Below are positions 55,008 through 64,000 of a stretch of DNA of 64,000 nucleotides, piece by piece. The stretch is from Rheinheimera faecalis (GTDB lineage: Bacteria; Pseudomonadota; Gammaproteobacteria; Enterobacterales; Alteromonadaceae). The translations under genes were made by a program, and so were the position numbers. The notes beneath the pieces were generated by a model that saw only the letters and a list, made by a program, of their open reading frames with translations, made no database searches and was not told the DNA's origin. The DNA lies in the NCBI RefSeq assembly GCF_021290965.1, contig NZ_JAJOYT010000009.1, forward strand, positions 100,715-164,714. Reading direction: 5' to 3'. Each line of letters opens with the position of its first letter. Position 1 is the first letter of the stretch.

Positions 55008-55475
55008 TTAGATTTGCGACTGAATGTAGTTTGGCAAACCAATCAGCTTGATCAGGCGCAGCTGTTGTTCCAGCCAATGGGCGTGATCGTTTTCAGTGTC
55101 GTCCAGCAAGGTCATCAGCAAATCGCGCGTGACGTAGTCCTGCACAGATTCACACAGAGCTATGGTTTTTTTCAGCAAAGCACCGACTGAATACTCCACG
55201 TTTAAATCGTTTTGCAACATGGAAGGCACGTCAGTGCCCACCTGCAACGGATCACGTTTGGATAAATCAGGTGTGCCTTCTAAAAACAAAATACGTTCAA
55301 TCAAAGCCGCCGCATGAGCTTTTTCGTCGGTCACTTCATGATCGATACGCTCAAACAGTTTGCTTAAACCCCAGTCGTGATACATACGGGCATGGATAAA
55401 ATACTGATCCATAGCACTGAGCTCATTCGACAGCAGCTCGTTTAACGCTGCGATCACCTGTGTATTGCCTTTCAT
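55008..55475 (-). CDS. bfr: Bacterioferritin subunit with ferroxidase site (heme Met absent)
   Basis: A 155-residue four-helix ferritin. The ferroxidase-type ligands appear intact: the Glu in LSNELSAMDQYFIHARMY, EKAHAAALIERILFLEG (Glu and His), VQDYVTRDLL and DDTENDHAHWLEQQL. The Met that binds heme in E. coli Bfr (in DEMKHADR) is replaced, DEKAH. It lies 2 nt downstream of the second bfr gene. The two subunits probably co-assemble as in BfrA/BfrB systems. It is upstream of the tRNA unit's terminator. Confidence 0.92.
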   Translation of the reverse strand: MKGNTQVIAALNELLSNELSAMDQYFIHARMYHDWGLSKLFERIDHEVTDEKAHAAALIERILFLEGTPDLSKRDPLQVGTDVPSMLQNDLNVEYSVGALLKKTIALCESVQDYVTRDLLMTLLDDTENDHAHWLEQQLRLIKLIGLPNYIQSQI

Positions 55476-55477
55476 TG

Positions 55478-55954
55478 TTAGTCTCCTGAACCCATTTGGC
55501 TTTGCAGGTAATTTTCCAAACCTACCAAAGTAATTTGTTGCTGCTGAGTATCAATCCAGTCCACATGCTCTTCTTCATGCTCCAGAATTTCCTGCAACAA
55601 TTCGCGGCTGACGTAATCTTGATGCTGTTCGCATAATTTAATGGCGTCACGTAATAACGGCAGTTGATCGTATTGGAAATCCATATCGCACTGCAGCATT
55701 TCTTCGGTGTCTTCACCAATACGTAACTTGCCTAAAGCTTGCAGGTTTGGCAGGCCTTCCAGGAATAAAATACGCTCAATCAGCTCGTCAGCCTGCTTCA
55801 TATCTTTGATCGATTTTTTATAGCAAACCGAATTTAACTGAGCTAAACCCCAGTTTTTATAGATACGGGCGTGTAAAAAATACTGGTTAATGGACGTTAA
55901 CTCAGAGGTCAGCACCTCATTCAGTTTAGCGAGCACTAAAGGTTGGCCTTTCAT
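55478..55954 (-). CDS. bfr: Bacterioferritin subunit with heme ligand (ferroxidase site incomplete)
   Basis: A 158-residue ferritin. The helix with the heme Met is present (KDMKQADELIERILFLEG), but the conserved ferroxidase His two residues later is Gln and the preceding Glu is Asp. This is the opposite loss from the neighbouring subunit. Start ATG 55954 matches the family; an upstream in-frame start would add seven residues. It is the first gene of the pair. Heme from this subunit and ferroxidase from the other would be joined in a hetero-oligomer. Confidence 0.92.
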   Translation of the reverse strand: MKGQPLVLAKLNEVLTSELTSINQYFLHARIYKNWGLAQLNSVCYKKSIKDMKQADELIERILFLEGLPNLQALGKLRIGEDTEEMLQCDMDFQYDQLPLLRDAIKLCEQHQDYVSRELLQEILEHEEEHVDWIDTQQQQITLVGLENYLQSQMGSGD

Positions 55955-56265
55955 AGCGAATACCTGCAAATTCAAAAACTGTGCTTATTGTAGTCAAAAA
56001 ATCAACAAACTCAAGAAAAAAACCAACAAAATCAATAAGATGGCATTGCGAATAGTTCGCTTTAGTGCCAGAGTTCTTGCTAAGTTTTTACAATAGCCCA
56101 CAAATCAGTAGCTTAAAGCTTTTGCTACTGCGGGCAGCCAGTTTTGTGTTTCATCGAACGCCTTGTACTATTCGGCGTGATACTGCGTAACAACGGCCAA
56201 ATCAGATATACTCGGGCCCACAGTAAGCGATAGTCAGAGTAAAGCAGGCAGCAAGGCTGGAATTT

Positions 56266-56961
56266 ATGAGTCAGACAGAAAAGAAAAAATCATCAGGTTT
56301 TTTAATTAACCTGGCATTTAACATCATTATCCCCACGCTAATTTTGAGCAAATTAAGTGAAGATCACCAGTTAGGACCCGTCTGGGCTTTAGTGGTCGCT
56401 TTAGCCTTTCCTTTGGGTTTTGGTTTGTGGGAGTTGCAGCAAAGTAAAAAGGTTAACTTTTTATCCGTACTGGGCGTGATCAGTGTGTTATTTACCGGAG
56501 GGATCAGCTTATTACAGCTCGACCCAGCCTATATCGCCATCAAAGAAGCCGCTGTTCCCGGCATTATCGCGCTGGTGGTTTTAATCAGCCAACGCAGCAA
56601 GTATCCGTTGGTGAAAAAAATCCTGCTGAATGACGAGCTGATGGATTTAACAAAACTGGAAGCCAGCTTAAAAGCCCACAACGCAGAACAGTTGTTTGCA
56701 GCCAAACTACAAAACTGTGCTTATCTGGTGGCGGGCTCTTTTGTGGTGTCTTCTATATTAAACTATGGCCTGGCGAAATACTTACTGGTCAGCCCGCCTG
56801 GTACTCCGGCTTTTAACGAAGAGCTGGCACAAATGACAGCGCTAAGTTTCCCGGTGATTGCATTACCTTGCACCATTATGTTGATGGTCGCCATTTGGTA
56901 TCTGTTTAGTCAGATAGGTAAAGTGACTGGCGAAAGCATTGAATCTTTTATCCGTCAGTAA
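56266..56961 (+). CDS. VC0807-like integral membrane protein
   Basis: A 231-residue inner-membrane protein with about six hydrophobic segments. The start NLAFNIIIPTLILSKLSE and the PTLILSKL helix pattern resemble the VC0807 family as I recall it, and the middle carries a RSKYPLVKKILLNDEL loop. No motif points to a function. AAGG lies upstream of the ATG. A hairpin without a T-run follows between it and metC. Confidence 0.75.
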   Translation: MSQTEKKKSSGFLINLAFNIIIPTLILSKLSEDHQLGPVWALVVALAFPLGFGLWELQQSKKVNFLSVLGVISVLFTGGISLLQLDPAYIAIKEAAVPGIIALVVLISQRSKYPLVKKILLNDELMDLTKLEASLKAHNAEQLFAAKLQNCAYLVAGSFVVSSILNYGLAKYLLVSPPGTPAFNEELAQMTALSFPVIALPCTIMLMVAIWYLFSQIGKVTGESIESFIRQ

Positions 56962-56971
56962 CAGACAAAGC

Positions 56972-57001
56972 CATCAGGTGCTGCAGTTACAGCGCCTGAT
57001 G
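56972..57001. terminator. Hairpin between convergent genes
   Basis: CATCAGGTGCTG and CAGCGCCTGATG pair over 12 bp with one mismatch around a 6-nt loop. It spans the last codons of metC and has no T-run. It may be an mRNA-stabilising hairpin or a weak bidirectional terminator. Confidence 0.4.
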
Positions 57002-58159
57002 AAACCTTTCGAATGCTGCGGTTAAATCTGCAATTAAATCTTCTGTATCTTCCAGACCAATATGTAGCCGGATCAACGGCCCAGTGTAAGGCCAACTGCT
57101 GGCTGTTCTGAGTTTCTGAATGCTTAAGTTCGGAATAATCAGGCTTTCATAACCGCCCCAGGAAAAGCCCATTTTAAAATGTTCCATGCCTTCAATAAAA
57201 GCAGCCACAGCTTTCGCATCCCCTTGTTTTAATACAAAAGAAAACAAACCATTACTGCCACTAAAGTCACGTTGGAAAATGTCATAACCGGGATTTTCAG
57301 GCAAAGCCGGATGACGCACTGTTTCCACTTCTGGTCGTTGCTGTAACCACTTCGCCACTTTTAATGCATTCGTCTCATGCTGAGCTAAACGCACCTTCAA
57401 GGTACGCAGACCCCGGCTGGCCAGATAAGCATCGTCCGCCGAAGCGCAATAGCCCATCAGATAGCTGTGCTCGCGTAGTTGTGGCCAATGTTTTTCGTTC
57501 GCTGTGGCAATCCCCAGCATGGCATCTGAATGCCCCACTATGTATTTGGTCGCGGACTGAATACATATATCCACACCCAAAGCATAAGCATCCAGCAGCA
57601 CAGGGGTGCCCCAGGTATTATCCAGCATCAGCACTATGTTATGTGCTTTCGCTACTGCGCTGATGGCCGGAATATCCTGCAGCTCCATCGTCAGGGACCC
57701 TGGAGATTCAAGAAAAATCACTTTGGTATTGGCTTTAATTAACGCGCTGATACCAGCCCCAATCAAAGGGTCGTAATAGCTGGTTTCTATGCCTAAACCT
57801 GCCAGCAACTTATCGCAGATAGCGCGGGTAGGTTCATAGGCGGTATCCACCATCAGCAGGTGATCACCCTGTTTTAAGAAACTCACTAAAGCAGCGTTAA
57901 TAGCCGCAGCACCACAAGGGTATAAGGCACAGCCTGCAGAACCTTCCAAATCACAGATGGCATCCTGCAACGCAAAATGGGTCGCAGTACCACGGCGGCC
58001 ATAATAAGGCACTCTGTCACCACGATGAGCTGTCGCATGCTTTAGCTCGGCCATAGTATCAAAGACAATAGTGGAAGCACGCACCACAGGCGGATTTACT
58101 GCAGAACCCGTCCATTCTTTGCTACGACCGGCATGGATCAGTTGAGTTGCTTTTTTCAT
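56987..58159 (-). CDS. metC: Cystathionine beta-lyase
   Basis: A 390-residue PLP enzyme of the Cys/Met metabolism family that splits cystathionine to homocysteine, pyruvate and ammonia in methionine synthesis. Signatures are YYGRRGTATHFALQDAI, YPCGAAAINAALVSFLKQGD, MLDNTWGTPVLLDAYALGVD and SATKYIVGHSDAMLGIATAN with the PLP lysine. The C-terminal SWGGYESLIIP matches MetC rather than MetB. ATG 58159 has AAGGTG upstream. Confidence 0.93.
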   Translation of the reverse strand: MKKATQLIHAGRSKEWTGSAVNPPVVRASTIVFDTMAELKHATAHRGDRVPYYGRRGTATHFALQDAICDLEGSAGCALYPCGAAAINAALVSFLKQGDHLLMVDTAYEPTRAICDKLLAGLGIETSYYDPLIGAGISALIKANTKVIFLESPGSLTMELQDIPAISAVAKAHNIVLMLDNTWGTPVLLDAYALGVDICIQSATKYIVGHSDAMLGIATANEKHWPQLREHSYLMGYCASADDAYLASRGLRTLKVRLAQHETNALKVAKWLQQRPEVETVRHPALPENPGYDIFQRDFSGSNGLFSFVLKQGDAKAVAAFIEGMEHFKMGFSWGGYESLIIPNLSIQKLRTASSWPYTGPLIRLHIGLEDTEDLIADLTAAFERFHQAL

Positions 58160-58210
58160 GAGAAACACCTTAGACATCCAGATGTCTGATAATCTACAGT
58201 TTTTTTCAGC

Positions 58211-58981
58211 TTAACGCCAGCCGTTGATTTCACCATGGGTTAACAGCTTTTCCAGCTGAGGTTTGGCAAAGTAATAACCCTGGAACCAATTGATACCTGA
58301 AGCCACCAGATAATCCAGTTCTGCTTTGCTCTCTACCCCCTCAGCCAGCACTTTGGTGCCTAGTTCGCAACAAACAGTCAAAATGCCTTTCAGCACGGCC
58401 TGCTTGACTGTGTCCTGATCAATATCCCGAATTAAGCCCATATCCAGTTTTAATACCGCAGGCCTTAACGAAGTTAACCAGCCTAAGCCAGCGTAACCCG
58501 AACCAAAATCGTCTATCGCCGTGATAAAACCGCGTTTGGCATAACTTTCGAAAATACGTTTGAGTTTGGCCTGATCGATAATTTGCTCACCTTCCGTCAC
58601 TTCAAACATAATTTGAGTGATATCAAAACCAAATAGATCACCGGCTTCAATAGTGGCGCGAATACAGGTTTCAGGGTTATAAACAGCGTTAGGTAAAAAG
58701 TTAATACTTAACAGTTTTTTCAAGCCCAGCCTGGAAGCCGTTTCTATGGCTTTGACCCGGCAGGCCTGATCAAAATAGTATTTATTGCTATCGTTGATTT
58801 GTTCAAAGACCCAACCAGCGCCCTGTCCCTCAGGCCCACGCACCAAGGCTTCATAACCAATGATGTCTTGCTTTGACCAGTCGATAATAGGCTGAAATGC
58901 CATACGAATTTCAAAACCAAGTGACTGACCACTTAAGCAATCCATACAGCTTTGTTGTTTAATTTGTTCAGGAAAATCCAT
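58211..58981 (-). CDS. EAL-domain c-di-GMP phosphodiesterase
   Basis: A 256-residue protein that is essentially one EAL domain. Every usual catalytic element can be seen: GYEALVRG, INFLPNAVY (Asn), FEVTEGEQI (Glu), AIDDFGSGYAGLGWL (Asp pair), VLKLDMGLIRDID (Lys), KVLAEGVESKAEL (Glu) and GINWFQGYYFAKP (Gln). It should hydrolyse c-di-GMP to pGpG. A short Cys-containing N-terminal segment (QQSCMDCLSGQ) precedes the domain. No membrane helix is seen. ATG 58981 or an upstream GTG is possible. Confidence 0.88.
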   Translation of the reverse strand: MDFPEQIKQQSCMDCLSGQSLGFEIRMAFQPIIDWSKQDIIGYEALVRGPEGQGAGWVFEQINDSNKYYFDQACRVKAIETASRLGLKKLLSINFLPNAVYNPETCIRATIEAGDLFGFDITQIMFEVTEGEQIIDQAKLKRIFESYAKRGFITAIDDFGSGYAGLGWLTSLRPAVLKLDMGLIRDIDQDTVKQAVLKGILTVCCELGTKVLAEGVESKAELDYLVASGINWFQGYYFAKPQLEKLLTHGEINGWR

Positions 58982-59195
58982 AAAACTGACCCAATAATGA
59001 ACTTTATGTACCACAGTAGATGACACTACAGATAAAACGCAAGTCAGCTGCGCTCATATCAAGCTGATACGTGACGATACGGATTGGTCTTATCTACCCT
59101 TTGCCTCGTATTGGTCAGAACAGCGAAGCAGCACAGGCTGGTTTGCCTATGTCAGCCATGTATAATAGTCCCATATCTAGCAGAGCCCGAGCCTT

Positions 59196-60707
59196 ATGAA
59201 ATACAAAGACCTGCGCGACTTTATCAGTCAGCTGGAGCAACGTGGATTGCTCAAACGAATTTCGATGGAAATCGATCCTTATCTGGAAATGACCGAAATA
59301 GCTGATCGCACTTTACGTGCTGGTGGCCCTGCTTTGTTATTTGAAAACCCAAAAGGTTTTGATGTTCCGGTGCTGGCAAACTTATTTGGCACACCAGAGC
59401 GTGTTGCTTTGGGTATGGGGCAGACTGATGTGGCCGCGCTACGTGAAGTTGGCAAGTTACTGGCCTTTTTGAAAGAACCTGAACCTCCAAAAGGTTTAAA
59501 AGACGCCTTCAGCAAGTTTTCTATCTTCAAACAAGTGCTGAACATGCCAGCCAAAGAAGTGAAACGTGCCCCTTGTCAGCAAGTGGTGCTTTCTGGTGAT
59601 CAGGTTGATTTAACCAAAATTCCGGTGATGACTTGCTGGCCTGGGGATGCAGCGCCTTTGATCACCTGGGGTTTAACAGTCACTAAAGGCCCACATAAAG
59701 AGCGGCAGAATTTAGGTATTTATCGCCAGCAGGTGCTGGGTAAAAACAAAGTCATTATGCGCTGGTTATCCCATCGCGGTGGTGCTTTGGACTTTTTAGA
59801 ATGGCAAAAAGCCAATCCGGGCCAACGTTTTCCGGTTGCTGTCGCTTTAGGTGCAGATCCTGCCACTATTTTAGGTGCTGTCACTCCTGTGCCAGATACT
59901 TTGTCTGAATACGCTTTTGCTGGCTTATTACGCGGCGATAATACCGAAGTCACCCGCTGTATCAGCAACGATTTACAAGTGCCTGCCACTGCTGAATATG
60001 TACTGGAAGGTTATATAGAACCTGGTGAAATGGCACCTGAAGGTCCTTATGGCGATCACACTGGCTATTACAACGAAGTGGACTCTTTTCCTGTATTTAC
60101 CGTGACTCATATCACGCACAGAGAAAATCCGATTTACCACAGCACTTACACCGGCCGTCCACCGGATGAACCCGCGATTTTAGGTGTGGCGTTAAACGAA
60201 GTTTTTGTGCCTATTTTGCAAAAACAATTTCCGGAAATTGTCGATTTTTATTTACCGCCTGAAGGCTGCTCCTACCGTATGGCCGTAGTGACGATGAAGA
60301 AACAGTACCCAGGTCATGCCAAACGCGTGATGATGGGGGTTTGGTCTTTCTTGCGGCAGTTTATGTACACCAAGTTTGTCATTGTCTGTGATGACGATAT
60401 CAATGCCCGCGACTGGCAGGATGTGATTTGGGCCATTACCACCCGAATGGACCCGGCGCGTGATACGACCTTGATAGAAAACACACCTATCGATTATCTG
60501 GACTTTGCTTCGCCGGTATCGGGTTTGGGCTCAAAAATGGGCTTAGATGCTACTAATAAATGGCCAGGCGAAACCACCCGTGAATGGGGCGAACCTATAG
60601 TGATGGACCCGGCCGTCAAAGCCAAAGTAGATGATATCTGGGCTGAACTAGGTATATTGCCTGTAGACAAAACGGTTCCCACATTAAAAGTGCCAGGCCA
60701 AAAATGA
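59196..60707 (+). CDS. ubiD: 4-hydroxy-3-polyprenylbenzoate decarboxylase
   Basis: A 503-residue prenylated-FMN-dependent decarboxylase of ubiquinone synthesis. Signatures include RHPLYRQ-like [54 protein letters not shown] with catalytic Glu/Arg/Glu, and [20 protein letters not shown]. The C-terminal [14 protein letters not shown] stretch ([18 protein letters not shown]) is typical. Its stop overlaps the ferredoxin gene start in ATGA. Confidence 0.96.
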   Translation: MKYKDLRDFISQLEQRGLLKRISMEIDPYLEMTEIADRTLRAGGPALLFENPKGFDVPVLANLFGTPERVALGMGQTDVAALREVGKLLAFLKEPEPPKGLKDAFSKFSIFKQVLNMPAKEVKRAPCQQVVLSGDQVDLTKIPVMTCWPGDAAPLITWGLTVTKGPHKERQNLGIYRQQVLGKNKVIMRWLSHRGGALDFLEWQKANPGQRFPVAVALGADPATILGAVTPVPDTLSEYAFAGLLRGDNTEVTRCISNDLQVPATAEYVLEGYIEPGEMAPEGPYGDHTGYYNEVDSFPVFTVTHITHRENPIYHSTYTGRPPDEPAILGVALNEVFVPILQKQFPEIVDFYLPPEGCSYRMAVVTMKKQYPGHAKRVMMGVWSFLRQFMYTKFVIVCDDDINARDWQDVIWAITTRMDPARDTTLIENTPIDYLDFASPVSGLGSKMGLDATNKWPGETTREWGEPIVMDPAVKAKVDDIWAELGILPVDKTVPTLKVPGQK

Positions 60708-60982
60708 GTCATCAGGTGACAGTATTGCCCAGTGGCCTGAGTTTTCAGGTAGAAGCGAATGAAACTATTCTCGATGCGGCTTTGCGCCATGGCATCGACT
60801 TTCCGTTTCGTTGTAAGCAAGGTGTTTGCACCTCATGCGTCTGCCGATTGCGCTCTGGCTCTGTGTCTTATCTGCCACCTGAACCTTTGTCCGATCTGGA
60901 TAAAGCGCAGAACTTTACCTATTGTTGTCTGGCTTATGCCGAGTCAGACCTGACCTTACACCACCCTTTTATTCGTGGCTAA
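60704..60982 (+). CDS. 2Fe-2S ferredoxin
   Basis: A 92-residue plant-type [2Fe-2S] ferredoxin. Cluster ligands are C37, C42 and C45 in [15 protein letters not shown], with the distal Cys in TYCCLAYAE at about 75. ATG overlaps the ubiD stop by 4 nt, so translation is coupled. The flavin reductase gene starts 15 nt later. In related bacteria a fused ferredoxin-reductase can occur after ubiD; here the two parts are separate. It probably passes electrons from the reductase, to an acceptor I cannot name. Confidence 0.92.
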   Translation: MSHQVTVLPSGLSFQVEANETILDAALRHGIDFPFRCKQGVCTSCVCRLRSGSVSYLPPEPLSDLDKAQNFTYCCLAYAESDLTLHHPFIRG

Positions 60983-60997
60983 GCCGCAGGATTATTC

Positions 60998-61693
60998 ATG
61001 ACCAAAGTGATTTGTACCGTCGATAAAATTCAGCCGTTAACCTCTGGTGTGCATCAGGTACTGCTGACGCCACAACAAAAAGTGGAGTTTAAACCAGGCC
61101 AATATTTACAACTGTGTTTAACAGATGAAGATAAGCGGCCTTTTTCTGTCGCATCAATTCCGGGTCAAACTCAACTGGAGCTGCAAATTGGTGGAGCTGT
61201 GGCCGATCAGTATTCTGGTCAGGCTTTGGCTCATCTGCAAAGCAACGCTCAAGTGACTGTCGAGGTAGGTTTAGGTCAGGCCTTCTGGCGTGAAGACAGC
61301 CATAACCCCATTTTATTACTGGCTGGTGGTACAGGTTTTTCTTATGTATACAGCATAGCGCAGGCGATAGCAGCAGCAGGCGTGAAAAGACCGGTATTTT
61401 TATACTGGGGTGTGCGTCACGAAGAAGCCTTGTACCATATGCCTGAACTGCAACAATGGGCATCCACCTATCACGACTACAAATTGATGCCTGTAGTACA
61501 GAGCCCAACAGATAACTGGCAAGGCCGTTCAGGTTTGGTGCATCAGGCAGTGCTTGAGGATTTTGTCTCGTTGGATGCTTACGACATCTACATCGCAGGC
61601 CCTTTCCCTATGGTCGGTGTAGTGCGGGACGCTTTCCTTGAGCAAGGTGCAAAACGCGAACAAATGTTTGCCGATGCTTTTGCTTATATCTGA
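60998..61693 (+). CDS. fre: NAD(P)H-flavin reductase Fre-type
   Basis: A 231-residue FNR-superfamily reductase. FAD/FMN-binding RPFSVASIPGQTQLEL lies around residue 46, and the NAD(P)-binding part has LLAGGTGFSYVYSIAQAI at about 106-123 and VFLYWGVRHEEALYHMPEL. The end DIYIAGPFPMVGVVRDAF is family-typical. Fre reduces free flavins; with the upstream ferredoxin it may drive prFMN-dependent or other oxygenase chemistry, which is inference. A terminator follows. Confidence 0.93.
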   Translation: MTKVICTVDKIQPLTSGVHQVLLTPQQKVEFKPGQYLQLCLTDEDKRPFSVASIPGQTQLELQIGGAVADQYSGQALAHLQSNAQVTVEVGLGQAFWREDSHNPILLLAGGTGFSYVYSIAQAIAAAGVKRPVFLYWGVRHEEALYHMPELQQWASTYHDYKLMPVVQSPTDNWQGRSGLVHQAVLEDFVSLDAYDIYIAGPFPMVGVVRDAFLEQGAKREQMFADAFAYI

Positions 61694-61715
61694 GTAACTC
61701 ACTAATTAATAAAAC

Positions 61716-61748
61716 AAAAGGGCCGCTTTATTTAAGGCGGTCCTTTTT
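61716..61748. terminator. Terminator between fre and the S9 peptidase
   Basis: AAAAGGGCCGC pairs with GCGGTCCTTTT over about 11 bp with one G-T/A-C step, around an AT-rich loop, and is followed by TT. The inner TTTA/TAAG can extend the stem. It can serve both convergent genes. Confidence 0.75.
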
Positions 61749-61766
61749 AATTACTGCTACAAAACT

Positions 61767-63794
61767 CTATTTTTTGTATTTATTAAACCAGTAGGTGATA
61801 TAGGCAGGCTTCGCCATCATATTACTGGGTCTGATATGGATACCATGCGAAGCACCAGGGATCCGCACCATGGCGGTTTCAACACCGCGTAATTGCAAAG
61901 CCTGATAAAACTGCTCAGTCTCAGAAATAGGCGTTCTGTGATCGGACTCTCCGGTCATCAGCATGGTTGGAGTTTTCACATTGCCGACGTAACTGATAGG
62001 CGAATGCTTCAGATAATGCTCTGGTTTTTCCCACGGCATACCAGGGAACCAGTACTGGCTGAAGTAATTGTACATATCGGCATTCAGCACAAAACTAAAC
62101 CAGTTAATCACAGGATTGACCGCCACCGCTGCTTTGAATCTGTCGGTATGACCGACGATCCAACTGGTTAACAGGCCCCCACCACTGCCCCCCGTGACAA
62201 ATAACTGCTCCGCATCGATAAAACCTTTAGCGACAGTCGCATCTACCACGTCCATCAGATCGTTATAGTCTTCACTTGGAAACTTATGGTGAATTAAATT
62301 GGCAAATTCCATACCGTAACTAGTGCTGCCTCGAGGATTGGTATACAAGACCACATAACCCTGAGCTGCCATCAGCTGCAATTCCATTGCAAATACAGGA
62401 CCATAGGCAGTGTGAGGACCACCGTGGATTTCCAGAATTAACGGATACTTTTTGGTTTTATCAAAGTTTGGCGGCAAAATCAGCCAGCTTTGTAACTTGC
62501 GCTGATCGACAGAAGACGTCACCCAAAACTCCTCAACTTCGCCTATATCACGGGATAACTGCAAGTCTTTGTTCAGTTCGGTCAGTTGCTTCTTTTTACC
62601 GTCTTGCCATAAGCCAAGTTCAGCCGGTGCCTGAGTCGACATCTGGGTATAGGCTATATCACCATCTTCTGACACTGTAAAACTGCCGCCGGTATAAGGA
62701 CGGCTGTACGAGCTGCCTCCAACCTGATCGACCAGCACTTTGCGTTTACCGTTCAGAGGTTGTAAGGCAATTTTACCCTGAGCCTGATCATCGTACTGGA
62801 TATAAAGCGCGTCGCTGTCACCATCCCAACTAAAGCCATCAATAGCCCGATCTAGATCTGCGGTAAGGGCTTTAACTTCGTCAGATTGCAGATTTTTGAC
62901 GTAAAGCTGGTCGGCCTGATGCGCCAGTTTCTTATCATCATAACCAAGATAAGCCAGCCATTTACCATCGGCGGATAAAGCGGGCGCATGATCAGGACCA
63001 AAACGATCGGTCACTTGAGTCAGGTTTTTATCGGCGATAGTCAGCTTATACACTTCACTATTCTGGGCCTGAGCTCTTTTATCTGATTGACGATTGGCTG
63101 AAAAATAAAAGGCTTTGCTGTCGTTTTGCCAGCTGATTTCACCACCGTGATCAAAATCTCCGCTGGTCAGTTGTATAGGTGTACCGCCCTCAGCAGCCAT
63201 CAGATAGATATGTTTGTATCCGGCAGGTAAATAACCTCGACCATCAGCACGATATTGCATAGTGTCGATATAAACAGGAGCTTTGGCCCAGTCATTTTTC
63301 TCAGGTTTACCAGGCAAAGTCACAGGACTAGCGGCTTTTTTCGGCGTAAACATGGAAAAAGCCAGCCATTTACCATCTGGTGACCAGCTTAAACCTGAAG
63401 GAGACGCAGGCAGATGACTCACCTGACCACTCTGACCATTGTCCATCCAGCGAATATGGATCTGTGGTTTGGCTGAAGCTGATGAAATAAAAGCCAGCTT
63501 CTTGCCATCATGTGACCATAGAGGCGAGCTGATATCCGCTTGTTCTGATACTAAAGGTCGTAGCTGACCTGTTTTGGTATCACTTAACCATAAAGATCCG
63601 ATACGTTTATCCAGTTCCTGATCAAAACGGTTACGCACAAAGACCACCTGATCGCCATCACTGCTGATCTGCGGTTCGGATACAAACTCTAACTGGAAGA
63701 CATCTTCATACTGTAATGGTTGTTGTGCTGCTATTACGCTCAGACTGATACCTGAAATCGCTGCAAAAACAGCAGTTTTGATAAATAAATGCAC
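61767..63794 (-). CDS. Exported S9-family prolyl oligopeptidase
   Basis: A 675-residue protein with a signal peptide (FIKTAVFAAISGISLSVIAA). A seven-bladed beta-propeller (about 30-390) is followed by an alpha/beta hydrolase domain. The catalytic Ser is in VTGGSGGGLLTSWIVG, Asp in MTGESDHRTPISE (about 618) and His in IPGASHGIHIRPS (about 650). The nucleophile elbow is GGSGGG rather than the GGSYGG of many relatives. It should cleave peptides after Pro or similar residues in the periplasm. The gene is monocistronic. Confidence 0.93.
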   Translation of the reverse strand: MHLFIKTAVFAAISGISLSVIAAQQPLQYEDVFQLEFVSEPQISSDGDQVVFVRNRFDQELDKRIGSLWLSDTKTGQLRPLVSEQADISSPLWSHDGKKLAFISSASAKPQIHIRWMDNGQSGQVSHLPASPSGLSWSPDGKWLAFSMFTPKKAASPVTLPGKPEKNDWAKAPVYIDTMQYRADGRGYLPAGYKHIYLMAAEGGTPIQLTSGDFDHGGEISWQNDSKAFYFSANRQSDKRAQAQNSEVYKLTIADKNLTQVTDRFGPDHAPALSADGKWLAYLGYDDKKLAHQADQLYVKNLQSDEVKALTADLDRAIDGFSWDGDSDALYIQYDDQAQGKIALQPLNGKRKVLVDQVGGSSYSRPYTGGSFTVSEDGDIAYTQMSTQAPAELGLWQDGKKKQLTELNKDLQLSRDIGEVEEFWVTSSVDQRKLQSWLILPPNFDKTKKYPLILEIHGGPHTAYGPVFAMELQLMAAQGYVVLYTNPRGSTSYGMEFANLIHHKFPSEDYNDLMDVVDATVAKGFIDAEQLFVTGGSGGGLLTSWIVGHTDRFKAAVAVNPVINWFSFVLNADMYNYFSQYWFPGMPWEKPEHYLKHSPISYVGNVKTPTMLMTGESDHRTPISETEQFYQALQLRGVETAMVRIPGASHGIHIRPSNMMAKPAYITYWFNKYKK

Positions 63795-64000
63795 CTGGAC
63801 CTCGTTATTCTGATTATGGGTTGAGCAGATACTAGGTTGGGTTTGATGGCTATTGCCAGTCTGATGCGGCTAATGGGGGTGTTTTGGGGTTGGGTCTTGG
63901 TGAAATCAGCTGTAGGGGCGTTCTTTGTGGGCCGTTGTGGTTTAGTTTTGTTTGATAGTTGAGCGGATTTGTTCCGAATTTGGGTGCGGTGAACTACATG

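Noticed and set aside
1..64000. CRISPR arrays, rRNA operons, complete insertion sequences, replication origin
   Set aside because: No spaced direct repeats, no rRNA signatures, no transposase and no DnaA-box cluster were seen.
63795..64000. A gene in the right-hand end
   Set aside because: The stretch is GT-rich without a start and ribosome-binding site; a GTAGGGGCG word only hints at the REP-like family.

Overview
The window looks like a chromosomal segment of a marine or freshwater gammaproteobacterium of the Alteromonadales/Chromatiaceae type, most like Rheinheimera. That assignment is an inference from gene content and order; no database was searched. Conserved blocks include rpoE-rseA-rseB-rseC-lepA-lepB-rnc-era-recO-pdxJ-acpS, barA facing rlmD-relA-mazG, and ubiD with fre.

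Layout. 1-8,300: a secreted TPR-like protein, a 43-residue small ORF, a repeat-rich intergenic stretch with ERIC-like and GC-rich palindromic elements, a DUF3010-like gene, an AGCS symporter, an alkaline-phosphatase-fold protein, a YaeR-type VOC protein, folE, a low-GC XRE regulator and two lipoproteins. 8,300-15,600: mazG, relA and rlmD, facing the hybrid kinase barA. 15,600-19,830: a gene group that I read as a split-borosin RiPP cluster. It holds a SonM-like peptide backbone N-methyltransferase, a translationally coupled GNAT acetyltransferase, a 91-residue SonA-like precursor and a TPR-GGDEF diguanylate cyclase, then a terminator and a membrane-anchored unknown. 19,900-28,800: the envelope-stress and translation superoperon. 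29,000-33,540: nadB, ygfX-sdhE, ygfZ, slyD, a second ERIC-like element and creA. 33,530-45,190: an RND efflux pair, an NlpE/META lipoprotein, a MtnK-like kinase lacking one metal ligand, a VOC protein, a type I export operon (HlyD, small membrane protein, C39 peptidase-ABC) and a sialidase-fold protein. 45,400-64,000: a TonB-dependent receptor, ppc, an alpha/beta hydrolase with a membrane-anchored sigma factor, a CPA2 antiporter, a hydratase, a truncated tRNA-Gly unit with its own promoter and terminator, a bacterioferritin pair, a VC0807-like membrane protein, metC, an EAL phosphodiesterase, ubiD-ferredoxin-fre and an S9 peptidase.

The most interesting system is the split-borosin cluster. 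The methyltransferase retains the YGHPGVF signature and an Arg/Tyr pair of the borosin family. The 91-residue ORF has the helical leader plus beta-strand-like core expected of a SonA-type substrate, with a second possible core at its C terminus. A GNAT enzyme and a c-di-GMP synthase in the same run suggest tailoring and signalling links that I do not know to be described. Second is a 63-nt tRNA-Gly(CCC)-like gene that lacks the 3' half of the anticodon arm but sits between a near-consensus promoter and a perfect terminator. Several convergent gene pairs share or abut stop codons at small palindromes such as TTAA, CTAA and TGATCA.
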